A DNA stretch of 64,000 nt from Mesorhizobium hawassense (GTDB lineage Bacteria > Pseudomonadota > Alphaproteobacteria > Rhizobiales > Rhizobiaceae): assembly GCF_003289945.1 (NCBI RefSeq), contig NZ_QMBP01000001.1, positions 682,001-746,000 on the forward strand. Reading direction: 5' to 3'. Positions within the stretch are counted from its first letter, which is position 1. Every line of letters begins with the position of its first letter. Below are positions 25,970 through 35,952 of this stretch, one piece after another. The translations under genes and the position numbers were made by a program. The notes under the pieces are model-generated. The model saw only the letters and a program-made list of their open reading frames with translations, was not told where the DNA came from and ran no database searches.

Positions 25970-25990
25970 GGATGCGCCTCGTACCGGTTA

Positions 25991-26043
25991 GGGCAATCCC
26001 GGGAAATGTGCGCAGTGGTTTTCCGTCCGGAATTGCGTAAAAA
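25991..26043 (+). repeat. RIME1-like repeat, copy C (half element)
   Basis: GGGCAATCCCGGGAAATGTG followed by CAGTGGTTTTCCGTCCGGAA and TTGCGTAAAA matches the first palindromic half of the RIME unit. It lies upstream of the PIG-L-like gene. The second half is missing. Confidence 0.75.
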
Positions 26044-26049
26044 ATGAAA

Positions 26050-26089
26050 GTTAGACAATTCTAATGAAGGTTGAACTGTTCTGATGAAC
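26050..26089. repeat. Two tandem imperfect 20-bp repeats upstream of the PIG-L-like gene
   Basis: GTTAGACAATTCTAATGAAG (26050-26069) is followed directly by GTTGAACTGTTCTGATGAAC (26070-26089), 14 of 20 identical. Two helical turns per unit and an upstream position suggest a regulator binding site. The rest of the 25970-26224 gap shows no gene. Confidence 0.4.
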
Positions 26090-26224
26090 GCATAGACACA
26101 GGATGAATCCCAATAAGATCCGCCCCGAGGCATTCGTTATTGTAATTCGTTCGTGGCAAAGGTGTTCCAAGGCGCCCCCTTGTCCACCTTAATCGAAAAT
26201 TGCCCGGCGTCAGCCGAAAAATTC

Positions 26225-26965
26225 TCAGCCGAAATAGGCTGGCAGGACGTCGTTGGCAGGCCCGTCCATGCGCACGCGGCCATGGTCCATCCATAGAATG
26301 CGGTTGCAATTCTTCTGCAGCAGCTCGCGCGAGTGGCTGGCAAGGACAAGGATCTTGGTCGTGCTGACGATCTCGCGCAGCCGCTTGTCGGCCTTGTGCT
26401 TGAAATCCTCGTCGCCGGTCGACAGCCATTCGTCCATGACCAGTATTTCCGGTCGGATCGCCGTCGATGTCGAGAACGCCAGGCGAAGCTGCATGCCGGA
26501 CGAATAGGTTCGGAACGGCATGTCGAGGAAATCGCCCAGTCCGCTGAACTCGGCGATCTCGTCGAACTGCTTGCGCAACTCTTCCGGACGCATGCCCATC
26601 ATCGCGGCGCGGAGCCGGATGTTCTCGCGGCCGGTTGCCTCCGGATCGATGCCCAGCGAGATGTTGATCAGGGACACGCAATCGCCATCGATCGCCGCGG
26701 ATCCGCTGGTCGGCCTGTAGATGCCCGACAGCACGCGAAGCAGCGTCGTTTTGCCGGAGCCATTGTGACCGACGAGTCCGATCCGGTCGCCATCCTTGAT
26801 GGCACAACTGACGTCCTCGAGGCCGCGCACGATGACATGGCCATCCGTACGCCGGTCGATCGCGCCGCCGGTTGCGACGCTGAGGACCCTGTTCTTGAGC
26901 GAGCGGCTCGCCGCGTTGAACACCGGGAATTCGACCGAGACGCCGGCCAGTGTGATGGAAGCCAT
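26225..26965 (-). CDS. wzt: Polysaccharide ABC exporter ATPase (Wzt/KpsT type)
   Basis: The 246-residue ABC ATPase starts at ATG 26965 (MASITLAGVSVEFPVFNA); the longer frame to 27343 is antisense noise over the permease gene. Walker A is GHNGSGKTT, the signature is YSSGMQLRLAF, and Walker B is ILVMDEWL. Together with the upstream permease it would export a lipid-linked polysaccharide across the inner membrane. It lacks the C-terminal carbohydrate-binding domain of long Wzt proteins, so chain-end recognition must be elsewhere or absent. It follows the permease stop by 8 bp. Confidence 0.93.
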   Translation of the reverse strand: MASITLAGVSVEFPVFNAASRSLKNRVLSVATGGAIDRRTDGHVIVRGLEDVSCAIKDGDRIGLVGHNGSGKTTLLRVLSGIYRPTSGSAAIDGDCVSLINISLGIDPEATGRENIRLRAAMMGMRPEELRKQFDEIAEFSGLGDFLDMPFRTYSSGMQLRLAFSTSTAIRPEILVMDEWLSTGDEDFKHKADKRLREIVSTTKILVLASHSRELLQKNCNRILWMDHGRVRMDGPANDVLPAYFG

Positions 26966-26973
26966 GGGAGTGC

Positions 26974-27783
26974 TCAGAGCCAATAGGGAACGCGATGACG
27001 ATAACGGCTGAAGAGCAACAGCGCCGCCGTCCATCCGACGACCGCAAACCCGACGCATGCCATCCAGTTGGTTGCGGAGGGCAGGTTGCCCAGCAGCGGG
27101 TCCCGCACGACACTGATCAGATGGTAGAAGGGGTTGAGGTCCAGCAGCAGTCCCGAAATACCCTCGGGCAGCGTTTTGGGCATCCACATCACCGGGGTCA
27201 GGTACAGGATCACTTGAAGCATATTCTGCACCACCTGCGTCATGTCGCGATAACGGGCGCAGAGCACGGCCAGGATCAGCATGATCCATAGCAAGTTGAG
27301 CGTCAAAATGACGAAACCGGGCAGCGCCAGGAAAACATCCCATGTCGGCATGCGTCCCACGGACAGGAGGACGAGAGGATATATCAGGATGTTGTGGCCG
27401 AGGATGATGGCGTTGCGGTACAGCGTCCTGAGCACATGGGTGAACAGCGGCATGCGCACCTGAAGGATAATGCCCTCGGCTCCGATAAAGGCCGTGCAGC
27501 CTTCGTTGATCGACGTCGAAATGAAACCCCAGAAGATCAGGCTGACGCAGATGTAGGGCAGGTACTCGTGCATCGGGGTGCGGAAGAGCGTGCCGAAGAC
27601 AAACCCGAGCGCGCCGATCAGCACGCCCATGTTGATCGTCAGCCAGAACGCCCCGACCCGCGACCGGCGGTAGCGCTGGGCCACGTCCTGCCAGCTGAAA
27701 GTCGTCGCAAGGTGGTGTTTCCGGAGCGCAGCGCCGATATCGGCGAATGCGTCTGCAACGAAGCCTGTTCTGGTCGGCAGCAT
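26974..27783 (-). CDS. wzm: Polysaccharide ABC exporter permease (Wzm/KpsM type)
   Basis: The 269-residue ABC-2 type membrane protein has about six transmembrane segments. It contains YRRSRVGAFWLTINMGVLIG near the N-terminus and LTPVMWMPKTLPEGISGLLL, LNPFYHLISVVRDPLLG near the C-terminus, all standard in O-antigen exporters. The N-terminal cytoplasmic stretch has WQDVAQRYRRS. It pairs with the ATPase directly downstream. Upstream is a divergent 239-bp gap before the sulfotransferase gene. Confidence 0.93.
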   Translation of the reverse strand: MLPTRTGFVADAFADIGAALRKHHLATTFSWQDVAQRYRRSRVGAFWLTINMGVLIGALGFVFGTLFRTPMHEYLPYICVSLIFWGFISTSINEGCTAFIGAEGIILQVRMPLFTHVLRTLYRNAIILGHNILIYPLVLLSVGRMPTWDVFLALPGFVILTLNLLWIMLILAVLCARYRDMTQVVQNMLQVILYLTPVMWMPKTLPEGISGLLLDLNPFYHLISVVRDPLLGNLPSATNWMACVGFAVVGWTAALLLFSRYRHRVPYWL

Positions 27784-28022
27784 ATATCCCGTTCGTTTGT
27801 TCTGCCCAGGCCCGACTGTGCGCGAAAGGTGCGATACATTATTGGCTTGGCGACATCAAGTTTGACGAGCCGTCTTTTCCAGCCGGACCCTGCCGAGCGT
27901 TTTGCGCGCGACGAAATTGCACAGCGCATTTGACGGAAGTGTTCCCTACGACTTGCGCCGGGAAGGGCTACGAATGCCGCTCATGTCTCGCAACCATCCC
28001 GGCGATCCACCCGACGTCCGGC

Positions 28023-28841
28023 ATGGGCAAGGCGCACAAGGAAAATGCTTTGATATCGTCTGTGAAGCGGCTCATGGATTGGAAGGACAGGCGGGTCCGC
28101 GCGCGGGACTGCCCGATCTATTTCCAACACATTCCCAAAACGGCCGGCGTTTCCGTCAGGACATGGCTGCATTCGCACTATACTGACCGCCTTTGTCCTG
28201 CCTGGCTCGCGGACGATCTGGTGCGGTCGACGCCGGAGATGTTGCGCAACTACCAGGCTTTCGCGGGTCACTTTCACAGCTATCTCAAGCAGTATCTCGG
28301 TCGCGATCTTGTGACGGTCACCGTCCTGCGGGAGCCTGTGGCCAGAACGCGCTCGCACTGGCAGCATGTTCGCCGCGCGCCCGAGCACCCGCATCATCTT
28401 CGGGTCCTGGGCCAGACCTTCACCGACTTTGTGATGGACGACCTCAATCGGGTAATGATCGAGGATTATCAGGCCCGGTATCTTATGAAGCTACCGCTTA
28501 GCTTGAGCGTTATGGCCGGTCGGTATTCCGACGCCGATCCCGCGCTGCCTGTCCTGTCGGAAGCGCTGGAGCAAACCTCGCTGCCGTTGCTCAAGCCGGA
28601 ATTGTTGAAAGGCGCCAGAGCCGCACTCAAGAGTATGTCGGTGGTCGGGGTCACCGACCGCCTCCATGATTTTCTGGTTCGAGTGGCCAGGGTGGCAAAT
28701 GTCCCTTCACCTGCGGCTCAAGCGGTGCCACGCGCAAACGCCTCCGAACAGGCCGATGCCGAGGAACTCTCACCCGCAGCCCTTCGGAAGCTGCACGACC
28801 TCACGCAAATCGATCGCGAAATCTATAACGCGGCCATTTGA
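28023..28841 (+). CDS. Sulfotransferase family 2-type protein
   Basis: The product has 272 residues from ATG 28023; a second option is ATG 28074. The frame continues upstream to 27747 without family similarity. The PAPS loop is FQHIPKTAGVSVRTWL, followed by GHFHSYLKQY and the 3'-phosphate motif TVLREPVARTRSHWQHV. This is the Sulfotransfer_2 pattern, seen in carbohydrate sulfotransferases. It is the second sulfotransferase in the cluster, and it is divergent from the ABC exporter. The acceptor sugar is unknown. Confidence 0.85.
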   Translation: MGKAHKENALISSVKRLMDWKDRRVRARDCPIYFQHIPKTAGVSVRTWLHSHYTDRLCPAWLADDLVRSTPEMLRNYQAFAGHFHSYLKQYLGRDLVTVTVLREPVARTRSHWQHVRRAPEHPHHLRVLGQTFTDFVMDDLNRVMIEDYQARYLMKLPLSLSVMAGRYSDADPALPVLSEALEQTSLPLLKPELLKGARAALKSMSVVGVTDRLHDFLVRVARVANVPSPAAQAVPRANASEQADAEELSPAALRKLHDLTQIDREIYNAAI

Positions 28842-28861
28842 TTTGCCGACGGCCAGTTGGC

Positions 28862-28957
28862 GAAGCAGTTCTATCTTTTTTGTTCTACGCAATTCGGACG
28901 GACAGGCTACGCCGAACTCGGCGAGCCTAAACGTTTCACGCTTTTCCTGGGATCGCC
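28862..28957 (-). repeat. RIME1-like repeat, copy B, with nested palindrome
   Basis: On the minus strand it reads CCAGGAAAAGCGTGAAACG, then AGGCTCGCCGA and TTCGGCGTAGCCT, then GTCCGTCCGAATTGCG. The nested palindrome is the same as in copy A at 20775-20801. The stop of the leftward methyltransferase (28958-28960) is directly at its edge. Confidence 0.8.
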
Positions 28958-30202
28958 CTAGATGATCTCGATCTCCGGGAACGGGAAGATGAACTTGCCG
29001 CCGTCCGCGAGATATTCACGTTCCCGGCGTAGGATTCCGTCCTTGAAATGCCAAGGCAGGACCAGAAAATAGTCCGGCTTCATCGCCCGCGCTTCCGCTT
29101 CGGAAATGATTGGGATGTGGGTTCCCGGCGTCATGCGGCCGAATTTTTCAGGGTTGACCTCGGCGATGGCCGGGATTTCGGCGGCGGTGAAGTTGCAAAA
29201 TTGCAGGACGACATTGCCCTTGGTTGAAGCGCCGTAACCCAGCACCTTTTTGCCGTCGGCGACCAGTGCCTGAATGAGGCGCGATAGGTCCTGCCTGTGC
29301 CTGAACACGCGCTCCTCGAAGTCGCGGAACGGCCGCGGCGTCGACAGCCCCATGCGATCCTCCTGCTCGAGCAGCCAATCGATGACCGCCCGGTCGGGCT
29401 TGACGCTTTGGTTGCTTTTGTGGGCGGCGGTGACGGCGAAACTGCCGCCATTGATGTTGTTCATGACGACATTGACGATCTTCAGCCCGGCCGCCTCCAG
29501 GATCTTCGCCACGACTCCCAGGGAATAATATTCGACATGCTCGTGACAGATCGTGTCGTAGGAGTTCAGCCGCAGCATCGACGGCATGTAGCTCTGTTCG
29601 AAATGCCAGATGCCGTCCTCGGCGAGCACCTCGGCCACCTGACGGGCAAAGGCGATGGGGTCTTCAAGATCGTAGAACATGGCAATGGACGTCACGATCT
29701 TCGCCCGCTTCTGGCTGGCGCCGCGATAGGCTTCGGCCGAGAAGAAGTCCGGCACCAGCTTCACGTCGTCCGGATAATACTGCGCGAACTTCCTGGCCGT
29801 CGGATCGATGCCCACGCGTGTCAGCCCGGCAATTGAATAGGCCTTGAGCGTCGTGCAGTCGTTGCTGCCGATATCGAGTACGACCTCGCCGCTGCGCGGA
29901 GAAGCGAGCCGTTCGAGGAACCGGACCTTGTGCGTCAGATGATCGACCATCGACTGGTTCAGGCCCGAGCGATAGCCGTAATTGTCGCCATACATCTCGC
30001 TCGGCTCATAGGAGTGCTTCAACTGCAAAAGCCCGCTCGAGGGGGACCAGACCAGTTCGAGCGGTCCTTTTGTCACCGGCTCCGCGGCGGATTTCGGGAA
30101 CACACCCGTGAGCGCCTGCTCACCCAGATTGAGGACGGAGACGAGATCCTTTTCCTTGCCGACACGGCAGGCCTCGATGGCGTGGTATCTTACCTCAGTC
30201 AT
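28958..30202 (-). CDS. Class I SAM methyltransferase, NDP-sugar C-methyltransferase type
   Basis: The product has 414 residues from ATG 30202 (MTEVRYHAIEACRV), chosen because the longer frame would overlap rmd. It shows the three-part layout of sugar C-methyltransferases: an N-terminal zinc-type segment (here without a full Cys set), a SAM domain with VVLDIGSNDCTTLKAY, and a C-terminal domain with LGYGASTKGNVVLQFC. EQSYMPSML and CHEHVEYYSL lie in the catalytic region. It ends the manB-manC-gmd-rmd operon, so its substrate may be a GDP-deoxyhexose or a keto-sugar intermediate; this is inferred. Confidence 0.85.
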   Translation of the reverse strand: MTEVRYHAIEACRVGKEKDLVSVLNLGEQALTGVFPKSAAEPVTKGPLELVWSPSSGLLQLKHSYEPSEMYGDNYGYRSGLNQSMVDHLTHKVRFLERLASPRSGEVVLDIGSNDCTTLKAYSIAGLTRVGIDPTARKFAQYYPDDVKLVPDFFSAEAYRGASQKRAKIVTSIAMFYDLEDPIAFARQVAEVLAEDGIWHFEQSYMPSMLRLNSYDTICHEHVEYYSLGVVAKILEAAGLKIVNVVMNNINGGSFAVTAAHKSNQSVKPDRAVIDWLLEQEDRMGLSTPRPFRDFEERVFRHRQDLSRLIQALVADGKKVLGYGASTKGNVVLQFCNFTAAEIPAIAEVNPEKFGRMTPGTHIPIISEAEARAMKPDYFLVLPWHFKDGILRREREYLADGGKFIFPFPEIEII

Positions 30203-30243
30203 GATTTCCGTACTCTCGGTTGGTGTTGGAAGGGTGGCCTTGC

Positions 30244-31200
30244 TTACGCCTTGGCCACGCGTGCGCGGCAATCTCTCAGAACCGCCGCAAGCGTATCTTC
30301 GAACCGATGCTCGGGCGCCCAGCCGAGTTGGTTCCGGGCACGTGTCGCATCGCCCACGATGGATGGCAGATCGCTCGGCCGCAGCCGCAGCGGATCCTGC
30401 TCTGTGACGATCTTGGCGCTGCTTTGCGCCAGCAAGAGATCGAGAATGTCGCCCATCCGCCAGGAAACGCCGGATGCGACGTTGAAAATGGTGTTTGGCG
30501 CAAGATCGCTGCTGGCCGAGACGACGCGCGCATAGGCATTGGCGATGTCGCGCGCGTCAAGGAAATCGCGCTTTGCGTCGAGATTGCCGACGCGGATGAC
30601 CGGCGGAGCCAGACCTGCTTCGATCCTCGCGATCTGCATGGCGAAGGCCGGCACGGCAAATGCCTCCGTCTGGCCCGGTCCGGTGTGGTTGAAGGGACGC
30701 ATGCGAACGCATTTCAACCCCTGGCGTGCCAGCGCCCCCAGGGCGAGATCGGCCGCCGCCTTGGTCACGGCGTAGTCGTCGATCGGAGCAAGCAGCGTGC
30801 TTTCGTCGAGCGGCCGTCCTGTTTTCGCGCTTTCGCCATAGACCAGGCCCGATCCGACATGGATCAGCCAGCAGCCCGGAGCATTGGCGAGGACGGCATT
30901 GGCCACGTTGAGCGCGCCGCCCACATGGATGCGCCATGTGTTCTGAGGATCGGCCTGGGCGGCGCCCAGGGCCGCGACCGCCGCCAGGTTGATGACATGC
31001 GTGGGCCGATGACGGGCAATGGCGTCATGGACGGCGGCCGGGTCGGTCACGTCCAGCGCTTCGACATGGCCGAAAGCAGGGTGCGGACCGCCATCCTTGG
31101 AGGTTGCGATTACGGCGACCTCAGCGCCGCAGACACTGCGCAGCGCGTCGTAGACATAGGGGCCGACGAACCCCTTCGCGCCGGTGATCAAAACCCGCAT
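30244..31200 (-). CDS. rmd: GDP-4-keto-6-deoxymannose reductase
   Basis: This 318-residue short-chain reductase has the Rossmann motif TGAKGFVG, the active-site YAVTK and the subfamily motif FNHTGPGQ. The segment VGNLDAKRDFLDARD is shared by Rmd proteins. With Gmd upstream it would make GDP-D-rhamnose from GDP-mannose. An alternative is a related GDP-sugar epimerase/reductase such as the fucose branch; the pairing with gmd and lack of a GMER-like extra domain favour Rmd. It is followed by the methyltransferase after 41 bp. Confidence 0.85.
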   Translation of the reverse strand: MRVLITGAKGFVGPYVYDALRSVCGAEVAVIATSKDGGPHPAFGHVEALDVTDPAAVHDAIARHRPTHVINLAAVAALGAAQADPQNTWRIHVGGALNVANAVLANAPGCWLIHVGSGLVYGESAKTGRPLDESTLLAPIDDYAVTKAAADLALGALARQGLKCVRMRPFNHTGPGQTEAFAVPAFAMQIARIEAGLAPPVIRVGNLDAKRDFLDARDIANAYARVVSASSDLAPNTIFNVASGVSWRMGDILDLLLAQSSAKIVTEQDPLRLRPSDLPSIVGDATRARNQLGWAPEHRFEDTLAAVLRDCRARVAKA

Positions 31201-31379
31201 GCCGACCTCGCTGACCGTGACGTGTCGCGCGCGAGCACGGCCGCCACCTGCGTTGCGGGGCGGGGCGGATCTTGCCGGCGGCTTCCGGAAGCGTGCCGGC
31301 CTCTGCCCGTAACGGCAATCCGCCGGCCGACCGGGTCGTCCGTGCCAATGATCACAACATGCGTCAAGCTATCGACCAT
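31188..31379 (-). CDS. Possible 63-residue small ORF between gmd and rmd (weak)
   Basis: The frame starts 16 bp after the gmd stop and runs 13 bp into rmd. The first part (MVDSLTHVVIIGTDDPVGRR) looks protein-like. The rest is Arg/Ser-rich and resembles chance GC-rich coding. It could be a gene remnant. Without it the 194-bp gap has no feature. Confidence 0.2.
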   Translation of the reverse strand: MVDSLTHVVIIGTDDPVGRRIAVTGRGRHASGSRRQDPPRPATQVAAVLARDTSRSARSACGF

Positions 31380-31394
31380 GAAAGCTGGGGCTAC

Positions 31395-32387
<993 letters not shown>

Positions 32388-32460
32388 TCAGTATGTTTTG
32401 ATAATTTCTCCCCAAGCCCCCGTTGTCGTTGCCCGCCCAGCCCCGCGGACCAATGAATCG

Positions 32461-33876
32461 CTATGCGCGACCGTATACGTCGTCGAAGCGCACTATGTCA
32501 TCCTCGCCGAGATAGTCGCCGCTCTGAACTTCGATGATCACCAGGTCGATCTTGCCCGGATTCTCGAGCCTGTGCTTGTGCCCGCAAGGGATGTAGGTCG
32601 ATTGGTTCGTCGCCAGGAACAGTTCCTCGTCGCCGTTGACCACTTTCGCCGAGCCACTGACCACGACCCAATGCTCCGAACGATGATGGTGCATCTGCAG
32701 GCTCAGGCGCCGCCCGGGCTTGACCTCGATGCGCTTGATCTTGAAGCGGTCGCCTTCCTCCAGAACCGTATAGGTGCCCCATGGCCGGTGCACGGTCGAG
32801 TGAAGCAGATGCGCCTCGTGCCCGGAAGCCTTCAGCCCCTCGAACAGTTTCTTTACGTCCTGGACCCGGTCGCGGGAAGCCACCAGCAGCGCGTCCGGTG
32901 AATCCACGATCACCAGGTCGCTCACGCCGACAGTGCCGATGACGCGTTTGTCCGAACTGATATAGCTGTCCGCCGTGTCCACCGTGTGGACATCCCCGCG
33001 GATCCTGTTCCCGCGGCCATCCGCCGGGGTCAGCTCCGCCATCGCGTTCCACGATCCGATGTCGTTCCACGCCATCTCGCAGGGCACCACCGCGAGGTTG
33101 CGCGTCTTCTCCATCACCGCGTGATCGAGCGAGATGCGCGGCGCGAGCGCGAAATGTTCGGACGAAAGTTCGATCCTGTCGGACTCTCCGTTGTTGTTGG
33201 CGTGTCCGTGCTCATAGCTCGCGGCAACCGCCTCGAGCACGGCAGGACAATGCGCGGCCATCGCATCGAGCATGGTCTGTGACTTGAAGCAGAAGATGCC
33301 GGCGTTCCAGAAGAAGCGCCCCGATGCAAGGTAGGCCTTGGCCGTTTCGAGGTCAGGCTTCTCCACGAAACGGATGACCTTCTCGCCATCGGCTTCGATA
33401 TAGCCGAAGGCGGTGTCCGGCCGGCTTGGCCTGATGCCAAGGGTGGCGATCAGCCCTTGCCGCGCATGCTCGATGGCCCGGCCCATGACATTTGTGAACG
33501 CCGCCAGGTCGCCGATCATGTGGTCGGCCGGGAAAACGCACAAGATCGCGTCCGGGCCTTGGGTTGCGTTGGCGTGGATCACGGCCGCGGCAACCGCGGC
33601 CGCCGTGTCGCGCCCTTCCGGCTCGAGAAGGAAAGTATGCGGCGGAACCGCCGGCGATAATTCGTCGAAATCGTCCTTCGTCAGGAAGAGGTGGTCCCTG
33701 GAGGTCACCGCGACGAGTTCCGCGACGTCCTTCAGCGAGATCGCCCGCAGCACGGTGTGCTGGATCAGCGAGCGTCCGTCCGCCACCTTGAGGAAGGGCT
33801 TGGGGTGCGATTGCCTGGACGCCGGCCAGAGCCGCGACCCGGCGCCGCCGCTGATGATGACGGGAACCACTTTCAT
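32461..33876 (-). CDS. manC: Mannose-1-P guanylyltransferase / mannose-6-P isomerase
   Basis: This 471-residue bifunctional enzyme of AlgA/ManC type has an N-terminal nucleotidyltransferase with GGAGSRLWPASR and VEKPDLETA. The C-terminal cupin isomerase has RPWGTYTVLEEG, QMHHHRSEHW and IPCGHKHRLEN. It makes GDP-mannose and can also form mannose-6-phosphate. The size is typical. It starts at ATG 33876, 11 bp after the manB stop, consistent with cotranscription. Confidence 0.95.
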   Translation of the reverse strand: MKVVPVIISGGAGSRLWPASRQSHPKPFLKVADGRSLIQHTVLRAISLKDVAELVAVTSRDHLFLTKDDFDELSPAVPPHTFLLEPEGRDTAAAVAAAVIHANATQGPDAILCVFPADHMIGDLAAFTNVMGRAIEHARQGLIATLGIRPSRPDTAFGYIEADGEKVIRFVEKPDLETAKAYLASGRFFWNAGIFCFKSQTMLDAMAAHCPAVLEAVAASYEHGHANNNGESDRIELSSEHFALAPRISLDHAVMEKTRNLAVVPCEMAWNDIGSWNAMAELTPADGRGNRIRGDVHTVDTADSYISSDKRVIGTVGVSDLVIVDSPDALLVASRDRVQDVKKLFEGLKASGHEAHLLHSTVHRPWGTYTVLEEGDRFKIKRIEVKPGRRLSLQMHHHRSEHWVVVSGSAKVVNGDEELFLATNQSTYIPCGHKHRLENPGKIDLVIIEVQSGDYLGEDDIVRFDDVYGRA

Positions 33877-33887
33877 TCAAGGGCCTC

Positions 33888-35300
33888 TCACTCGTCCGCC
33901 AGTCTGGTGTTCCGCGCCCGTTCGAGGGCTATTGTCACAATTTCAGTCGCCCTGTCATGGCTGGCGGCCTCGGCATAGCAACGAAACTCCGGAGCGTTGC
34001 CCGAAGGCCGCAGATGGACGATCTCGCCGCTGGCCATCCGCGCCCGCAGGCCGTCGGTCACATCGACGTCCGCGACGGTGCCGAAAGGAGAGAGGAACTC
34101 TTGCAGCGCGTCGCGGTCGGTCAATCGACGCATCAGCCCGCGCGATTTCTCGACCGGGAAGTTCTCGAGCCGCTCGCTGGCGCAGACCGGAAGATTCCAG
34201 GTTTCGCGCAGGCTGCACAGCGATTTGCCCGTCGATGCCATCGTGCCCAGCACCGCCAGGATCGGCAAGAAGGAGTCCCGCGTCGGCAGCGCCGACAAAA
34301 TCCTGCCGTTCACCGGGCAGTCCGATCCCAGAAGAACCCCGCCATTGGCTTCGAAGCCGACGACGACACCGCCCGCCTGCCGCGCGGCGTCCATTCCCGC
34401 GATGACGAAGGGGGACCCGACCTTCGTTCTCCTGACGCTGAATCCGAAAGCCTCGGAGATGCCTGAATTGGAGGTGACCGGCGTCACCACGGTGTCGGCC
34501 TTAAGAAACAGGGCCGTGGCCAGCCCGATCAGGTCGCCGCGGAACAGCTCGCCATTTTCATCGATGACAAGCGGACGATCGGCATCGGCATCGGCCGAGA
34601 GCACGGCGTCGAACTTGAATTCGCGCGCCCAGCCGTTCGCCTTTGCCATCGTTTCCTGGCTGACGGCTTCCGTATCGACCGGCACGAACGTTTCTGATTT
34701 GCCGACGGGGATTACTTCGGCGCCGTAGGATCGCAGGACCTCGACCAGCGGCTCCGCCGCGACGGTGCTGTGCTGGTAGACGCCGAGCCTCATTCCGGAA
34801 AGGGCGCCAGGAGCGAGGATAGCCTCGACACGGTCTCGAAACGCCGCGAGCGCCTGTTCATGGCCAGTTTCCCGGTCGGCACGGACCGGCGGCCATGGAT
34901 ATTGGTCCGACAGGTCAGCGACATAAGAGGTGATCGCTGCCTCGTCGGCTTTGTCGATCTCGCCCTTTGGCCCATAGAACTTGATGCCGTTGCGGTCGGC
35001 GGGAATATGCGAGCCGGTCACCATCAACGCCGCGCCGCCCTGACGAAGAGCGTAAAAGGCGAGAGCCGGTGTCGGGATCGGCCCGCAATCGACCGGCTGA
35101 AAACCGGACGCGGCCAGTGCCGCCATGCAGTCCTCGGCAATTGCCGGACTGCTGTCGCGCAAGTCGCGACCGACGAAAACCTTGCCTTGCTGAAATCCGG
35201 TCGCCCGCAAGCGCCGGGCAAAACCCTCGGTGTAAAGTCCGCTTGGCCTTCCAACCAATTCGGAAGCCAAACCCCGAACGCCGCTTGACCCGAACTTCAT
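33888..35300 (-). CDS. manB: Phosphomannomutase
   Basis: This 470-residue alpha-D-phosphohexomutase has the phosphoserine loop TGSHIPADRNGIKFY, the metal loop DADADRP, and a sugar loop FEANGGVLLGSD. The final RPSGNAPEFRCYAEA binds the phosphate. It converts mannose-6-P to mannose-1-P for ManC. The active loop is the NoeK/ManB subtype found in rhizobia. It opens the GDP-D-rhamnose operon, with the VOC gene 91 bp upstream on the same strand. Confidence 0.93.
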   Translation of the reverse strand: MKFGSSGVRGLASELVGRPSGLYTEGFARRLRATGFQQGKVFVGRDLRDSSPAIAEDCMAALAASGFQPVDCGPIPTPALAFYALRQGGAALMVTGSHIPADRNGIKFYGPKGEIDKADEAAITSYVADLSDQYPWPPVRADRETGHEQALAAFRDRVEAILAPGALSGMRLGVYQHSTVAAEPLVEVLRSYGAEVIPVGKSETFVPVDTEAVSQETMAKANGWAREFKFDAVLSADADADRPLVIDENGELFRGDLIGLATALFLKADTVVTPVTSNSGISEAFGFSVRRTKVGSPFVIAGMDAARQAGGVVVGFEANGGVLLGSDCPVNGRILSALPTRDSFLPILAVLGTMASTGKSLCSLRETWNLPVCASERLENFPVEKSRGLMRRLTDRDALQEFLSPFGTVADVDVTDGLRARMASGEIVHLRPSGNAPEFRCYAEAASHDRATEIVTIALERARNTRLADE

Positions 35301-35391
35301 CAGTCTGCTTTTGCCGTTGGAAGATCGCCGCTACTTATTGGAGTGAGCCGGGCTGTCAACAGCAAAAAATACCTCGAAACCTGCGCTTTCC

Positions 35392-35736
35392 CTAATATCC
35401 CCACACCGCCAGTTCGTTGCCGGCCGGATCGGTGAAATGAAACCGCCTCCCGCCGGGGAAGGAAAAGATCGGCTTGACGACGGTGCCGCCGGCGTTTTCC
35501 ACCGCGTCCAGCGTTTCCTCGAGATTTTCCGAGTAGAGAACGGGCAGCGGCTTGGCCGCTGCTTCGCCGGCATCGGCCTGGAAACCGCCGTCGAGCCCTT
35601 CGGCAAAGGCGGAATAGGTCGGGCCGTAATCGGTGAACGACCATGAAAAGGCGGCGCTGTAGAAAGATTTGACGCTGTCCAGCGTGCCGCCTGTCGCCGG
35701 CAATTCCAGATAGTCGAGTTTTCCGTTGAGTTTCAT
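35392..35736 (-). CDS. VOC (glyoxalase/bleomycin-resistance) family protein
   Basis: The 114-residue protein has paired beta-alpha-beta-beta-beta units: KLDYLELPATGG...SFYSAAFSW, and a second unit ending RFHFTDPAGNELAVWGY. Family members use a metal to act on small electrophiles or bind small ligands; the substrate is unknown. The start is at ATG 35736. It probably has its own promoter in the 216-bp gap shared with ppdK, and is upstream of manB without a clear terminator. Confidence 0.88.
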   Translation of the reverse strand: MKLNGKLDYLELPATGGTLDSVKSFYSAAFSWSFTDYGPTYSAFAEGLDGGFQADAGEAAAKPLPVLYSENLEETLDAVENAGGTVVKPIFSFPGGRRFHFTDPAGNELAVWGY

Positions 35737-35952
35737 TACGCTACTCCACTATGTTCCTGTTATGTTCTATATGGCGCCATACCCGTCGGCAAGTCTTTTT
35801 GACGCAGCGTTTGCTTAATCGATTTTAGCGGCGGTGCTTGCTTTGCCGGTGCCTTGCCTTTCGCACTGCAGCATCCTATCGCTCGAACCGCGAGGGCGGG
35901 GAACCGGGCCATGGTCCGGATGTTTCTATCTTCCACGAACTGGAGGGCAAGC

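Noticed and set aside
26974..27343. N-terminal extension of the exporter ATPase frame
   Set aside because: It lies over the permease coding sequence in another frame; the family start is at 26965.
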